Positions 26,191-39,050 of a stretch of DNA of 64,000 nucleotides are shown in pieces. The translations under genes and the position numbers were made by a program. The DNA comes from Melieria omissa (lineage: Eukaryota; Arthropoda; Insecta; Diptera; Ulidiidae). How positions within the stretch are numbered: the stretch's first letter is position 1; every line of letters starts with the position of its first letter. The notes under the pieces were generated by a model that was not told the DNA's origin, searched no databases, and was given only the letters and a program-made list of their open reading frames with translations. Location: positions 11,556,701 to 11,620,700 of the forward strand of contig OZ020269.1 in assembly GCA_963971225.1 (NCBI GenBank), in the 5' to 3' direction.

Positions 26191-26194
26191 TGTT

Positions 26195-27190
26195 GTACCG
26201 TCTCAATATTTTGTTAGCTCTTTTCTCTCAAACCAAAAGCAAACTCGTTGGGAACTACATGGATAATGTCTAAACTAAACATTATATTAAAAAATTTGGA
26301 TGAATAGTTATTAGGAAATTTTATTGACTTTAATTCGATACCATACACATTACAATCGCTTCATCTCAGACGCAGCCATGTAGGTTTAAGTAAGAACACT
26401 TTTTTTTGACTACTGAAAATATGAAAATTGTATACTGCCGCAACTGGAACGCTTTGGTATTTTTTCCTTTATTTTTTTATTCCTTCTCTGTATTTTTATA
26501 TACTGAATCATCATTAAATATAATCATATTTTCTTCAAAAATTCACCCAAAAATATTTTAAAAGCAATTTCTTTATGTAAACTTGCAGCCAACTCAACTC
26601 AACCCACAATGCAATGCTGCAAAGCTGTGTGCGAGAATTTCGCATAAAATACGCACGCCAAGCTTTTCATGAATTTCACATGGCAAATTGCAGTCCGACA
26701 CCTGAGTTACGACAACAACAGCAACAACAACGTGTCATCACCACTGCGATGAGGTTAAACGTTTCGCTGCTGTCGCTACCGCAGTGGAAAATCATGTCAT
26801 CAAGCCTGACGCGGTTTGCCATTTTTGTTGTTGGTTTTTTGGGGTTTTTGTTGTTTTTTTTGCTTTGCATGAGCACGTGATGCATGTGGCTGCATAAATG
26901 CCAACACTGCGTAATGCAGCAAACAGTCGAGTGTGCAGCTGTTGCCAATTTGCATTGTGAAACAATAAAAGGCTGAAAAATCGCAGCGTCAATATTGTGT
27001 TTTCTTTTGTTGCTTCTTATTTTCATTTTTAATGCATTGCAGTGAAACCGATACATGTTTCACTGCACTCAGTCGTTGCATTTAAATACACTTTGCATAA
27101 ATGGAATTTTAAAGTGTTCTGATTATATGCAATGAAACGTTGAAGATTATTTCAAAAGGTTTTAGAAAAATTAAATATCATTCATTGAGG
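26195..27190. other. Non-coding region, nothing recognised
   Basis: Contains a short CAA/CAG run (26712-26735) and GTTTT-rich text near 26830. No supported exon. Confidence 0.5.
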
Positions 27191-27193
27191 ACT

Positions 27194-27563
27194 CTAGTCT
27201 AGTCTAGTCTAGTCTAGTCTAGTCTAGTCTAGTCTAGTCTAGTCTAGTCTAGTCTAGTCTAGTCTAGTCTAGTCTAGTCTAGTCTAGTCTAGTCTAGTCT
27301 AGTCTAGTCTAGTCTAGTCTAGTCTAGTCTAGTCTAGTCTAGTCTAGTCTAGTCTAGTCTAGTCTAGTCTAGTCTAGTCTAGTCTAGTCTAGTCTAGTCT
27401 AGTCTAGTCTAGTCTAGTCTAGTCTAGTCTAGTCTAGTCTAGTCTAGTCTAGTCTAGTCTAGTCTAGTCTAGTCTAGTCTAGTCTAGTCTAGTCTAGTCT
27501 AGTCTAGTCTAGTCTAGTCTAGTCTAGTCTAGTCTAGTCTAGTCTAGTCTAGTCTAGTCTAGA
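27194..27563. repeat. Pentamer array (AGTCT)n
   Basis: About 74 uninterrupted copies of AGTCT over 370 bp. The complementary strand reads AGACT, five of the six bases of the hexamer repeated at 4976-6303. Flanks are ordinary AT-rich sequence. Confidence 0.97.
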
Positions 27564-27564
27564 G

Positions 27565-28715
27565 CAGAAAGAGATTTAAACTTGTTGTTATTTAGGGACA
27601 AGTTTTTAATTTTTGGAGCTCGTTTATTGGTAGAGAAGGAATTTTAATTGTTCCCAAAAAAGAAGTAAAAACAAAGAAAAGACCCAACTTAAGTCACGTC
27701 TCGTTGATTTGTGTCATTCAACATTGAGCCGTGGGTTTTGATTGTGGCGACATCTCTTGTAATACCCACACAATATCTTTTCTGTCAACAGTTTATTGTC
27801 AACTTGTCTTATGGCCAAACTTATCTCTAGATTTCTACTCACTTATTGCGGTGAGAATTTGTGTGATGTAGTACTTTAAGCTTCGTCATGCAAACTCAGA
27901 GTGAGAAGCCTTTTGACTGTTTGGCAGTGATAATTTCTTATCACATTTCCGTTGGTCAGCCATCAAGTCGCGTGTTGTTGGCAGCGCCCACCAGCAGCAA
28001 TTGTGTGGTATCCGAAAATAGCAATTTAGCTGGGGCCCCATGCAAGTATGATTCATCATTTGCGCGAATTCTTATCGAAGAGGAAGTTGGATTGAAAATG
28101 GTAACAACAAACTTGTGCGAACAAAAATGCCCCATCACTTATCGAACCATAACTAAAATTATAATTAAGACGCATCGGACTACTTGAGGCAAAAGGTTTT
28201 GTGCACTTATGAAAGTGTTTGTTTATTTATTGCTTTGTTTATTTATTTTGGGTTATTTGTTGGAGTAAGAATGGTTGATTGGCTGCGTGATTCGCTGGTT
28301 TATGTGTTTGTTGGCCAACAATTTACGGCAGCAAGTTTTAATTGCCCAAGGTCAAAGCTTTGAGATTCGCATTGGCTTCATTTCATTACAGTTGTCAGTG
28401 TTTTATTATTAAATACACAAGGCACCAACAACAACAGTAATTGGCAGTTTGTGTTCACAACTGTGGCAAACAAATTAGGCAGTTTTATTATTGCTGCTTT
28501 TTGCTAAGAATCTTGGTAGCTGAATCTTTATGGCAACTGGCACAAATGTGCTCCATGTGGTGGTTGCTATATGACTCGTCCATTTGCTATATATGTCAGC
28601 AAATAATGACGACAATGTTCACCTTAACCCTCACGGACAGCAATATTAGTGAAAGAAACGACTGTGATATTGTGTACTCAACTTTGTAAATCATACTGGG
28701 TGTTTTAGGGTTAAG
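27565..28715. other. Non-coding region, nothing recognised
   Basis: A 99-codon frame at 27888-28187 has mixed composition, but I recognise no motif and see no splice or promoter context. Treated as chance. Confidence 0.45.
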
Positions 28716-28719
28716 GGTT

Positions 28720-30690
28720 TTCAATATAGAAATCCCTGAATTCATGATTTCTCATTTCAGATGTTTTAGCACAAATAACTAAACTCTAAATTCCGAAGAT
28801 TTCAGGATTCATCACGTCTACTTTTGAAATTTTCTGAAGAAAATTGAACTCTTCATTATGGAAATCACTGAATTAATGATTTCCCCTTCCATTTGTTTTT
28901 TGTTTTTTCCAAAATCCGAAAATCTCAGGATTCACAACATCTAATTTTGGACATTTTTACACAAATTCAAACTCTTCATTATGAAAATCGCTTATTTTTG
29001 AAACCGCAGGATTCATTACCTCTACTTCTGGAATTTTTGAAACATAAAGTCTGACTCTTCATTATGAAAATCTCTAAATTCATGATTTTTCATTCTAGAT
29101 GTTTTAATACAAATAGCAAAATTTTAACTCCGAATGTCTCAGGATCAATTCTGGCAAAAAAAATAACAAATTTCCATTATGGACATCCCAAAAAGCTAAG
29201 CCCTCAATTCCGAAAGTCTCAGGGTTTATCATCTCTAATTTTGGAAGTTTTAACACAAAATCAAACTCTTCATTATGGAAATTTCTGAATTCCTGACTTC
29301 TGATTCCATATGTTTTAGCACAAAAAGCTAAGCCCTCAATTATGAAAGTCTCATCTCTAATTTTTTAATTTTTGACACAAAATCAAACTTTTCTTTATGG
29401 AAATCCCTGAGATCATGATTTCTTATTTCAGATGTTTTAGCACAAATTGCTTAGCCTAAAATTCCGAAAGTCACAGGATTCATCATCTCTGATTTCGGAA
29501 TTTTTGACAAAAAATCAAACTTTTCATTATGGAAATCTCTGAATGCCTGACTTTTCATTACAATGTTTTTGTACAAAAAGCTAAGCTCTCAATTCTGAAA
29601 GTCTCAGGATTCATCATCTCTAATTCTGGAATTTTTTACACAAAATCAAACTCTTCACTGTGAAAATCCCTGATTTTATGATTTCTCATTCCATATGTTT
29701 TAGCCCAACTAGCTAAACGCGCAATTTTGAAAGTGTCAGGATTCATCACGTCTTATTCTGGTAGTAAATTCTGGCACAAAATCAAACTTTTCATTATGGA
29801 AACCCTAAAAAGAGCTAAACCCTCAACTTCAAAAGTCTCATCTCTAATTTTTGAATTTTTGACAAAAAATAAAATTTTTCATTATGGAAATCCCTGAATT
29901 CCTGACATCTCATTCCAAAGGTTTTTGCACAAAAAGCTAAGCCTTCAATTCTGAAAGTTTCAAGTTTCATCATCTCTGGTTTTGGGAGTTTTGACACAAA
30001 ACCAAAATTTTAATTATGAAAATCCCTGAATTCCTGACTTCTCATTCCAAATGATTTGTCATAAAAGTCTCAAGTTTCATCATCTCTGATTTTGGGATTT
30101 TTGACACAAAATCAAAATTTTAATTATGAAAATCCCTGAATTCCTGACTTCTCATTCCAAATGTTTTTGCATAAAAGTCTCAAGTTTTATCATCTCTGAT
30201 TATGGGATTTTTGACACAAAATCAAAATTTTAATTTTGAAAATTCCTGACTTCTCATTCCAAATGATTTTGCATAAAAGTCTCAAGTTTTATCATCTCTG
30301 ATTTTGGGATTTTTGACACAAAATCAAAATTTTAATTATGGAAATCCCTGAATTCCTGACTTCTCATTCCAAATGTTTCTGCACAAAAGTCTCAAGTTTC
30401 ATCATCTCTGATTTTGGGATTTTTGAAATCCCTGAATTCCTGACTTCTCATTCCAAATGTTTTGGCGCAAAAAGCTAAGCCTTCAATTCCGAAAGTCTCA
30501 TGATTTATCATCTCTAATTCTGGACTTTTTGACTGACTCTCAAACTGTCAAAAATCCCAGGGTTCATCACATCTCATTCTGCGTTTTACGACATCCAGTA
30601 AAACGTTTCATTATCTATAAAAATCATCCAGAATTCACTGCATCTTGTTCTGGAATTTGGGTCAAACCATTTAAGTTGTGACCTCGGCAT
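28720..30690. repeat. Satellite-like tandem repeat, unit about 85-135 bp, at least 14 copies
   Basis: Units follow the order GAAATCCCTGAATTCCTGA, CTTCTCATTCCAAATG, a GCACAAAAAGCTAAGC block, AAAGTCTCAGGATTCATCATC, and TTTTTGACACAAAATCAAA before CATTATG. Starts include 28729, 28861, 29279, 29399, 29532, 29886, 30018, 30339 and 30426. The later units (30018-30430) lack the AAGCTAAGC block and are shorter, so a subfamily has spread within the array. Confidence 0.9.
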
Positions 30691-30699
30691 TGACATCAC

Positions 30700-31342
30700 C
30701 AATACACACCCACACAAATCGTTTGTTTTGGACTTCACTAAGCCAATTAGGCACAGTTGTGGGTTCAACAAAGCGTTAGGAAAAACCCAGAAACGACTCT
30801 AACTTTGCATAACCAATTCGCCTGCAGAGTGCAGCGGGCAATGCGAGTAAAAGTGGCAGTTCCAGAACAGAAAATAGAAGGAGAAGTGGATGGAAATGGT
30901 GAAAAACCACAGAAACTGCTGAACACAAATGCATGAATGCATATTTGCGTTTCCTAGAACTCGCAGTGCTATTTTAATGAAGACAGCGACAATGTCCAAC
31001 AGCTGCCGCACGAAGCTTCCCCACTGTCACCGTTCACTGTCCCGGCGGGCGTTTCTGTGCAAAGTGTGCAACGGGTGCAACTAAAACGAAATCTGCATTT
31101 TATGCTTAGAGTTGGTGCTAAGAGTTGAAGTTTGTTGCTGTTTGGTGCGCTGATTGGCTGCGTGTCGGGTTGCACGACATGCAGCACGGGTGGCAAGGCT
31201 GGCCATGCTGTCAGGCGAATATTCAATTTTGCACAGAGATGGCAATTAGTTGGGTCATGATGCTTGCCAAAAATGCAATTACACCAAAGACAAGTGCCCA
31301 CATAGCCGGACAGCATGAAATATTTTTGTTTTGCTATGAGTG

Positions 31343-31384
<42 letters not shown>

Positions 31385-32480
31385 TTTGTGTTGGACGTTT
31401 GACTCTGATATTATTACAAAACTTGTTTGCGTATTTCTGGCACTCAATCAAGTAATTGATAAGCACACAGTTGGTTGCTGGAAATATGGAAATGAATTCG
31501 AAAAACCTTGAACTTTGCTTTGCAGTGTTTTTTGAAGTAATATTTCAAGCAGAAATTTAAACATCACAAAAAAAGAGAAAAAAGAGGACGAAACCGTATA
31601 ATTTTTCGATGTTTTTTCATAACAATTTTTACAATTTTTATCAAAATTTTGAAAATATGATAAAACTAATATGAAATGAATAAACACATTTTTAATGACA
31701 AAAACTATCAGAAAGGAAAATATCAGAATAGAAATATTTGTTAAATTTTTATTTTGTTTATGTCAAATATGTCTTTTATATTATTTTTATATTTCCAAAA
31801 AAACATGTTTACTCAATATTTCATTGCAACAATTTCAATAAAAATTGTATCATAACTTTGAAAATATTTTTACAACAATTGTTTTTGGTCACCAATGCAG
31901 GAGTAGTTCGTATCACTGATTTGTGCTAAAATTAAATGCACCAATTCTTTAACGCAACCCACCACAGTATAAACTTTATTTACAATTTTACTTTACTTTC
32001 ACTTCACTGATTCATTAGTCACTTTACTTTTATTTCAATTTTCACCAGTGTTGCCAGATCAGAAGATATTATCTTCGATTTAGGAGATTCTTGGCCTTTT
32101 AGGGGAATTTTTAGGAGGAAGAATTGTTAAACAGAAAGTTTAGAAGATTTATATTATATACGCTAGGAGATTTTTCGGATCCTTAGTGGATTGTTAGGAG
32201 ATTTTTGGATAACGATGATGTATTGGGAACACTGACATATTTGGCAACTATTTTAATAGTCAAAGCATCCTATTTTGTTAAAAATTTGTAAGCTTACAAA
32301 ATGTTAGCTCGTTCTGTCTCGTTCTCACTTATTTCCGTTACAATAAAATCCCACCAAAAATGGCACTTTTTACTTTTTAGTGAAATCACTTGAATTCACT
32401 TTTTATATGATTTGTTTTCGTTAAGTTTTTGTTAAGCTGAAGATGAATAAAAAAGGCTGCATTAAAAAAAATTCTATGTA
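30700..32480. other. Non-coding region between the satellite and the mariner copy
   Basis: Includes the GT microsatellite and a stretch at 32080-32215 with repeated TAGGAGATTTTT words. No supported exon. Confidence 0.5.
31346..31381. repeat. (GT)18 microsatellite
   Basis: A 36-bp pure GT run. Shorter TG/CA runs also occur near 1250-1272, 1363-1382, 2012-2028, 13399-13416, 18587-18608 and 22582-22604. Confidence 0.95.
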
Positions 32481-32484
32481 CATA

Positions 32485-33429
32485 CATTGTGACCGAAAAG
32501 TTTCCGGAAATTCTCATTTAAAATTCGCGCGCTGTATATTTTTCGATATTTTAAGTTTCTGTAGGTTGGTAGCACTGTCCTTAATTACTATGCCAAAAAT
32601 GACCGCGATCTGTCAGACAGTTTGTTTACGGCAGCTGTTGAAACCAGTTCACCTCAGTAGTGCGTTGCGATTTTGTTGAGAATTTTCTTCAAAATGAGTA
32701 CCGTGAACAGGTCTCTTTGGACGTGCTTGATCGTGCCAATTCCGATCCGACTTTCATGGAACGCATCATAACTAGTGGCGAGACATGGGTCTACGAGTAC
32801 GACATGCAAACAAGCCAACAATCATCGGAATGGAGAGGAAACGACGAGCCGAAACCGAAAAAACCACGCCAAAGTCGCTCGAAAATCAAGGTAATGCTGA
32901 TTGTTTTCTTCGATATTCGTGGTGTGGTGCATCATGAATTCGTCCCTGAAGGACAAACAGTCGGTAAAGACTATTATTTGACTGTTTTAAGACGTTTCCG
33001 TGAAAATATCCGCCGTAAACGGCCTCAATTGTGGAAGGATAATTCATGGATTTTTCATGACGATAATGCTCCCTCGCACCGAGCCAACATTATCAACGAT
33101 TTTAAGGCCAAACATTCAATAAATACCATCGAACAGCCACCGTATTCACCTGATCTTGCACCGTGTGACTTTTTCCTGTTTCCCAAACTCAAATTACCAC
33201 TCAGAGGAACGCGTTTTGAATCCATAGAAGACGTAAAACAGAATTCGCAGAGGGAACTCAAAGCCATACCGGAAAGCGCCTATAAAAATGTTTTGATGAT
33301 TGGAAGAAACGTTGGCATATGTGTATCGCTTCTAATGGAGCATATTTTGAAGGAGATAAAATAAATATTGATGAAGATTAAGAATTTTGCGTTTTATTTA
33401 AAATTTCCGGAAACTTTTCGGTCACAAGG
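32485..33429 (+). mobile_element. mariner element, internally deleted, with both inverted repeats
   Basis: 945 bp between TA duplications (32483-32484 and 33430-33431). Terminal inverted repeats of about 28 bp read CATTGTGACCGAAAAGTTTC on the left and CCTTGTGACCGAAAAGTTTC on the right (reverse complement). Full mariners are about 1.3 kb, so roughly 350 bp are missing, corresponding to the DNA-binding half of the transposase. Confidence 0.93.
32660..33389 (+). pseudogene. mariner transposase, catalytic half, inactive
   Basis: The frame runs to 33364 and matches the catalytic domain of irritans-type mariner transposases: SDPTFMERIIT, ETWVYEYDMQTSQQSSEWR, VMLIVFFD, HDDNAPSH and PYSPDLAPCDFFLFPKLK. 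The second and third catalytic aspartates of the DD34D triad are present. At the first, the usual TGDETW reads TSGETW, so that aspartate is lost. The N-terminal helix-turn-helix region is deleted. A one-base shift near 33284 moves the C terminus into another frame, where FDDWKKRW and GAYFEGDKI can be read and the true stop is near 33380. Three independent lesions make this copy dead. Confidence 0.92.
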
Positions 33430-33439
33430 TATATATTTT

Positions 33440-34960
33440 AATTTTTTATGAGAAGGTTTTGCGAGGACTTTAACTTTAGGGAGGAAATTTCAATATTGTC
33501 ACCCGTGTTACACTGTTGCTTGTCAAAATCAAAACTATCTCGCGATACCCCGCTGCCTTTTATACTTATCTGCCCGAAGCACAACTCGTTCTCGAACTTC
33601 TCAGCATCGCCTCGAACCATTTATGTGATAATTCCCGCAAAATTACTATACCCCCTGAAAGTATGCAATGCTGCTGCTGCCTAAAAATACTAATTTAGAG
33701 TTGTTTTGTTGCCCATGTTAAGGGGCAAGGTGCATGACAAGGCTTTTCAAAACTTTAGGAAGCGCTGAAATATAGTATGTTTATTACTAGCAGTGAAAAT
33801 TACTTTGAAGGATAGAATATAAATATCAATAAATAATTGCATCGCTTTCGTTTATATAAATAATTTCGTGTATTTTACTCATCAGAAGGTGTATAAATTT
33901 TACCTATTTATTATTTTTGTATGAAAAAATGAAGAAATCATTTTTATATGCAAAAAACTTTACTTGTGAACGAGCAAAGGGTTTTCCTGTTGTTGACACT
34001 GAGGCGCGTCTGAGCCATGTAGACAAACCCCCCACTCTTCCATACATCCCACACACATCCACACTAAGCATACTCATTCAGCTCAGCAGTTTATGTCAGT
34101 GGCATTAATTCGTTATGATGGCAGTGGTGCAGCATGCAGCCACACATCAACACACAAACACATGTACGCGCAGTTTCCGCCTCGTGCAGCAACTTGGAAA
34201 ATGTCTTCAGAAGCACCGCGTTCAAAAATAGCGTGTAAGAAAATTCGCACATATTACTTAAATGCAATTTCCACGGCAACTTGGGGGGTGAAACTGAGAG
34301 GATCAAACGAAGGTGAAGTGCAGAGAAGTGATGAAACGACAGCAAAATGTGTCAGTGTAACATCCGTCTCCGTCTCATAGCAACACATAGAGATAAATAT
34401 GTAGATGATGATGTTTGTGTGAGTGTGTGCTTAAAATTACGCTGCTCTAAATAATTTTATAAATTTTGTTAATGAAATTGCCACCACAAGTGTGGCGCGC
34501 ACACATATTTAGCGACATTGAGAAGGGGAGAACTTACGCTGTCATAGCAATGACAGCGAGATGGCAAACGAGATGACAGCGAGATGGCAAACGGGATGAC
34601 ACTTTGATTATGAGTAGAAGGTGCGAAAGGCAGTCGATTATGATTAATTATGAGATATAGTTGGTGTCTTGAAGAGGTGATGGAATATGTGCACACAACA
34701 CTACCAAGAAAAAGAACCAAGTCTTGTCACAGTCATCCATTTTGAGAAATCTGTATGTGAATGAAAAGTTCTCGGACTTAGTGCAATTTTTATGCAAAAA
34801 TTTAAAATTGAAAAATTTTAATTAAAAATATATTAAGTACCTATGATAAAAATTTTTTTGCTTGACTTCTAGAGTGAAATAAAATTTCTATAGAAATTGG
34901 AAACTAAGCAAAATTTTTGCTATAAAGGAAATTTTTGCATGAAATTCAAGGCTTTATGTA
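33440..34960. other. Non-coding region with one short 23-bp tandem duplication
   Basis: A 23-bp unit (ATGACAGCGAGATGGCAAAC core) is repeated at 34550-34572 and 34573-34595. Nothing else is recognised. Confidence 0.5.
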
Positions 34961-34967
34961 GCATAGT

Positions 34968-35655
34968 TCAAATGATCCCATTTAAGTCAAATATGCACCG
35001 TTTTGTCCCATAACTTGTTGCCGTTTTGAAGGTAATTGCATTATGATTGTTTTCCAAAAAACTTGCTTCCTTATGGGCATAAAACGGGAACAATGAACTG
35101 TCACATGCTTCTCTTGAGGCAAATATTTCATCAACAAAATCATTTGGCATAGACAGAAACAGGTGGTAATCGTTTGGTACCAGGTTTAGACCATTAGATG
35201 GATGCATAAGAACCTTCCAACTATGCTTTCAGAGCTTTTGGTGAGTCACTGTCGATGTGTGCGGCCTGATGTGGTCCCGATAGAACACAATTTCTTATTT
35301 CTTGTTAGCCAAATCTAGCTCCTTATGGGCGAAAGCTATAGATTTGGACCATAAAGTAGATACATAACAACCTTCCAACCAAGCTTTTTGAGTTTTTGGA
35401 GAGTTACTTTTGATGTGTGTTATCTGTCATGGACCTGTTGAATCTCAATTCTTTCCTATTGGACAAAGCTGACCGCTTTTGGGAGATTGTTGCATTCAGG
35501 TCCAAGCGTTGACAGTACACGTCTGTTCCTGCCAATCACATCAAACATACAGCAATACCTGACCATCAATTCTAGCTTGGACCTTTTTTACTGGACGTTA
35601 TTGTCAGTGATCAACTTTTCATAAGCAGTCACGATCTGCTTTAGAAATGGGTTGA
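34968..35655 (-). pseudogene. Heavily decayed mariner transposase with internal duplication
   Basis: Reading the minus strand from 35655: NPFLKQIVTAYEKL, where active mariners read VTGDEKW (first aspartate lost); then scattered remnants of the middle domain and HTSKVTLQKLKKLGWKVVM. The same segment then recurs as RPHTSTVTHQKL...SWKVLMHPSNG, followed by VPNDYHLFLSMPNDF and FASREAC. Stops and frameshifts are frequent. The catalytic-loop segment is thus present twice, about 170 bp apart, suggesting a nested insertion or local duplication. No terminal repeats were found. Confidence 0.75.
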
Positions 35656-35875
35656 TTTTTTGCTATTCAGCAGAGATTCGCCAAGGGAAAAGCTTTCTTG
35701 GCATCAACTCGCCTAAGACTCATACATCGAGCTTTTCTTTCGTATCCAGTCTCGTTCAAGTGGTTCCATATGGTTTCAGCTCTGACGTAATCGAAGCATT
35801 TCATACATTCTGATCGAATTCGACGATTCTCGTGATTTAATAGAAACTTTTGAAACTTGGCTTTCCTGTTAATGG

Positions 35876-36090
35876 ATTCTGATACAAAATCAAACATTTC
35901 ATTATGGAAATTCCTGAATTCATGTTTTTTCATTCCATATGTCTTAGCCCAGCTATCTAAATCCTCAATTCCAAAAAGCTCAGAATTCATCACCTTAATT
36001 TTGGGATATTTGATACATAAAGTCTCAAAAATCCCAGGATTCATCACATCTCGCTCCGGATTTTTCGACACCCATAAAAACGTTTCATAT
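35876..36090. repeat. Isolated unit(s) of the 28.7-30.7 kb satellite
   Basis: The same block order appears here in the same orientation: AAAATCAAACATTTCATTATG, GAAATTCCTGAATTCATG, CATTCCATATGTCTTAGCCC, TCAATTCCAAAAAGCTCAGA, ATTCATCACC. It is about 5.2 kb from the main array and next to a decayed mariner. Confidence 0.8.
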
Positions 36091-36099
36091 TGGCCTTTC

Positions 36100-39045
36100 C
36101 GAATGTCGTTTACTTTAGAAATCAAAATCAGCGGAACAAATTTGGCAAAACCAAAATTGTGCGCAATTGGCTGTCACAAAGGACCAGGACCAAAAAGATT
36201 ATGCACATTTTCAGCAAGATCGTAAGTCTCCAATTCTTCAAAGACTACATATTATATCCACTGATATCTCGAAAAGTACGCATAGGATTTGGATCATTGT
36301 AATTGTAGAACCCTGACTGAAGAACTCATTGTAGGACCCAATAAAAAAATAATAGTGATCAAAGTAAATATTTTCCGAAATAAAAAAAAAATACAGATAG
36401 TTGAAAATTAAAAACTATCCAAGCCGCGATGTTCTTTCTAGTGTTAACAAAGAAATACTCTCATATATGACATAAGTATTATCTCTATGCTTTGATATTT
36501 GACTTACTTCCAAACAAAACAGAGTACAGCAATTACAAAACTGTCTGAGAAGTTTTTTTCTTAAGAAATTTTATATTTCTAAGACCATCTAGCGTTATCC
36601 GAATCCATTCATACAACAAGAAATACAAATTACTGAATCCATCCAAACCCACATTTGTTTGTAGCTCAGTTCAAGCAACTCAGTAATTAAAAAACAAATA
36701 TTTTAAATACCAAACCAAAGTACTTGTATGTCATATCCATTAGGCGTAATTTCGTGTAAATTTAATTGAATTTTTCACTTTTTGTAAATTGAAAATTCCA
36801 CTTCTTGCTCACAAAGTTCGTGTTCGTGTAGCAAAGAAAGGTTTGGGAAAAATTAACATTCAGAACTTTATCTCACATCTCTCATCCAAACCAACGGCAA
36901 ATATTTATTTGCGAAATTTCTTTGTGTGGTGCAATCAACTTTGTTAATTTCTAAAATAACAATTCGTTTGTTGTTGCTTTTTCATTTCCATAAAAATACA
37001 TTAAACTCAACAAAAGAGCGAAACGCTTAAAAATCTCAGTTCATTAAGTTGGCAGCAAAGCAAAGGTGAGAAGGAGATGAGGGTTGGCGCATGAAATGTA
37101 AATGTGTGAAAGCAAAACTTTTAATTAAAATGTTAAATTTAAGTGATCAATTAACATTAATTGCCAACGAAGCATAATTTTCTACTAAAACCATTAAGCA
37201 GCATAATGTGATATGCGCCCACGGAAAGGAGTGAGAGTTGAATTGGCCAAGAAAATGGCTGACGAAATGATGCTTAAATTTAATGGCTTATAGAAGCAAA
37301 GAAAAAAAATCGAAAAACAAAAACCAAAAAAACCACAAGATACAACAGACACAAAAAAATTGTGGGAAAAATTGCCAAAAAGTTGGGGCATAAAATTAAA
37401 AAAAAAGGAATAGAAATTGCAGCAAAGTAGCTGCTGTTGTTGTTGTTGATATTGTCGTTGCGTACAACGCTTCCAGGGCTGTAAATTACCTTTTTTTATA
37501 GTCTACAACCAAAAAAAGAACAACAACAAAAATAACAACTGATATACAGATAAGGCAAAAAGGGTTCGAAAGCCAAAGGGAGCCGCCAACAAAAGCGATG
37601 AGCGAGAATTTGTAGCGCAACGAAATGAAAACAATGCCAACGAAGCCATTGAAAATGATAGAAGACCAAGTTGCATCAACAACAAAAACAACAACTAAAC
37701 ACTGCTGTAGACAATGAAGGAAATGGTGACCAAAAACAACAGCAACAGCAACATCAACAACAAAAACAACAACGTCGACATGGATGACAACGCCAACGAT
37801 GATGTCAAATTTCGGTGCAGTCGTGTTGGCGTGTCGGCGGGCAACAACTAATAGACACCATTTGCATGGTAATTGCATGGAGTATGTAACAATAACAACA
37901 ACAATAACAACAAACACATTTTAAGCCCAACAACCCAAAGAAAAAACAGGGAATAATGTTGACATAGCGCAAAGCGGGAAAAGGTAGCCAAACAATAACA
38001 ACAACAAAAACGTCCCCACTGCAGCACAAAACATTAATGGCACGAAAGTATGGCAACACTGGCAGCACATATAAATCGTGCACATCCATCAGCGCTGGCT
38101 GGCTGACTGGCGCGAATGACAAGTTGATGGTTGTTTGTAATGTTGTCGCTGTGCCAACGAGAGTGTTGAGCCTGCGTCTGCTTTTGCCACCTTTGGCCGC
38201 TGTCGTTGGCGTTGTTGTCATAGGTTTTGTTGTTGTTGTTGTAGGGCAACTGGCTGGCTTCGGCTAAAATCTTGATGAAAATATTAAAATTTTAATGTCT
38301 GCGCCGAATTATGAAGTGCGCTCGCCCACGTCAAGCAGCTGTTAATATTTACGTGTTGCGTTTTCTCATCCTCGCCGTCTGCGTTTTACATTCCACCCTT
38401 TGCTGCGGCAGCCATCATGCAACGCTTTAATTATGGCAGCGCGCTTAAGGTTAAAAAGAAAGTTTTAATTTGCTGCTATTAGTGATTTGGCAGCGCAAAT
38501 GCACCAAAGTCAGGTGTCGACGTGTGAGGCCACGCGGTGACGGCGACGGCAGCGGTAAGTTAGCTGGCAAAGCTGCCAATGTTGCTTCATTTTACTCATC
38601 ATATTTTTTTGTTGGCTTTAATATTTGTTGTTGCTGCTTTTGTTTTCATTTTTTCGCTTCGATGGCGTTTGGTTTGTTTGGTTGTGTTGTTTGTAAGCGC
38701 ACAACTTTTCGGTTAGCAGTAACTGCAAGTATTCGTACATGAAAATGGCAAAAGTTGCCTCTACTCGGCTTCTCGCTATTGTTTGCGCTTTATGCAAATT
38801 TCGCGTTGTTTTTGGCAGAAAATTTAAAAATTTTCTATTAACGCGCCACGTAACGTTAATGCATATCAATGAGCGTAACCTTCAAACTTTTCGGAGCTTG
38901 GTATGCGCAGCCACAAATGATGGAATGGAAAGATTTTGCACTGTTCAGCTGTGTTAGTGAATGAGGAGAGACTTGAAACGAATACGGAAGTGAAATTAAA
39001 CAAAAACAGTTATTTCTTGTTTAAAATAAATACATACTTATGTAT
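36100..39045. other. Non-coding region rich in CAA/GTT repeats
   Basis: CAA-rich text covers about 37510-38010 and produces many false frames. A GTT run lies at 38227-38241. No supported exon. Confidence 0.55.
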
Positions 39046-39050
39046 ATATA

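Noticed and set aside
27888..28187. 99-codon frame as a small gene
   Set aside because: No recognisable motif, no TATA or splice evidence, no signal peptide.
28720..30690. CRISPR array
   Set aside because: The repeats are long, variable and contiguous with no unique spacers, and the DNA is eukaryotic.
37486..38221. Valine- and phenylalanine-rich frames as membrane proteins
   Set aside because: They are translations of CAA/GTT simple repeats.
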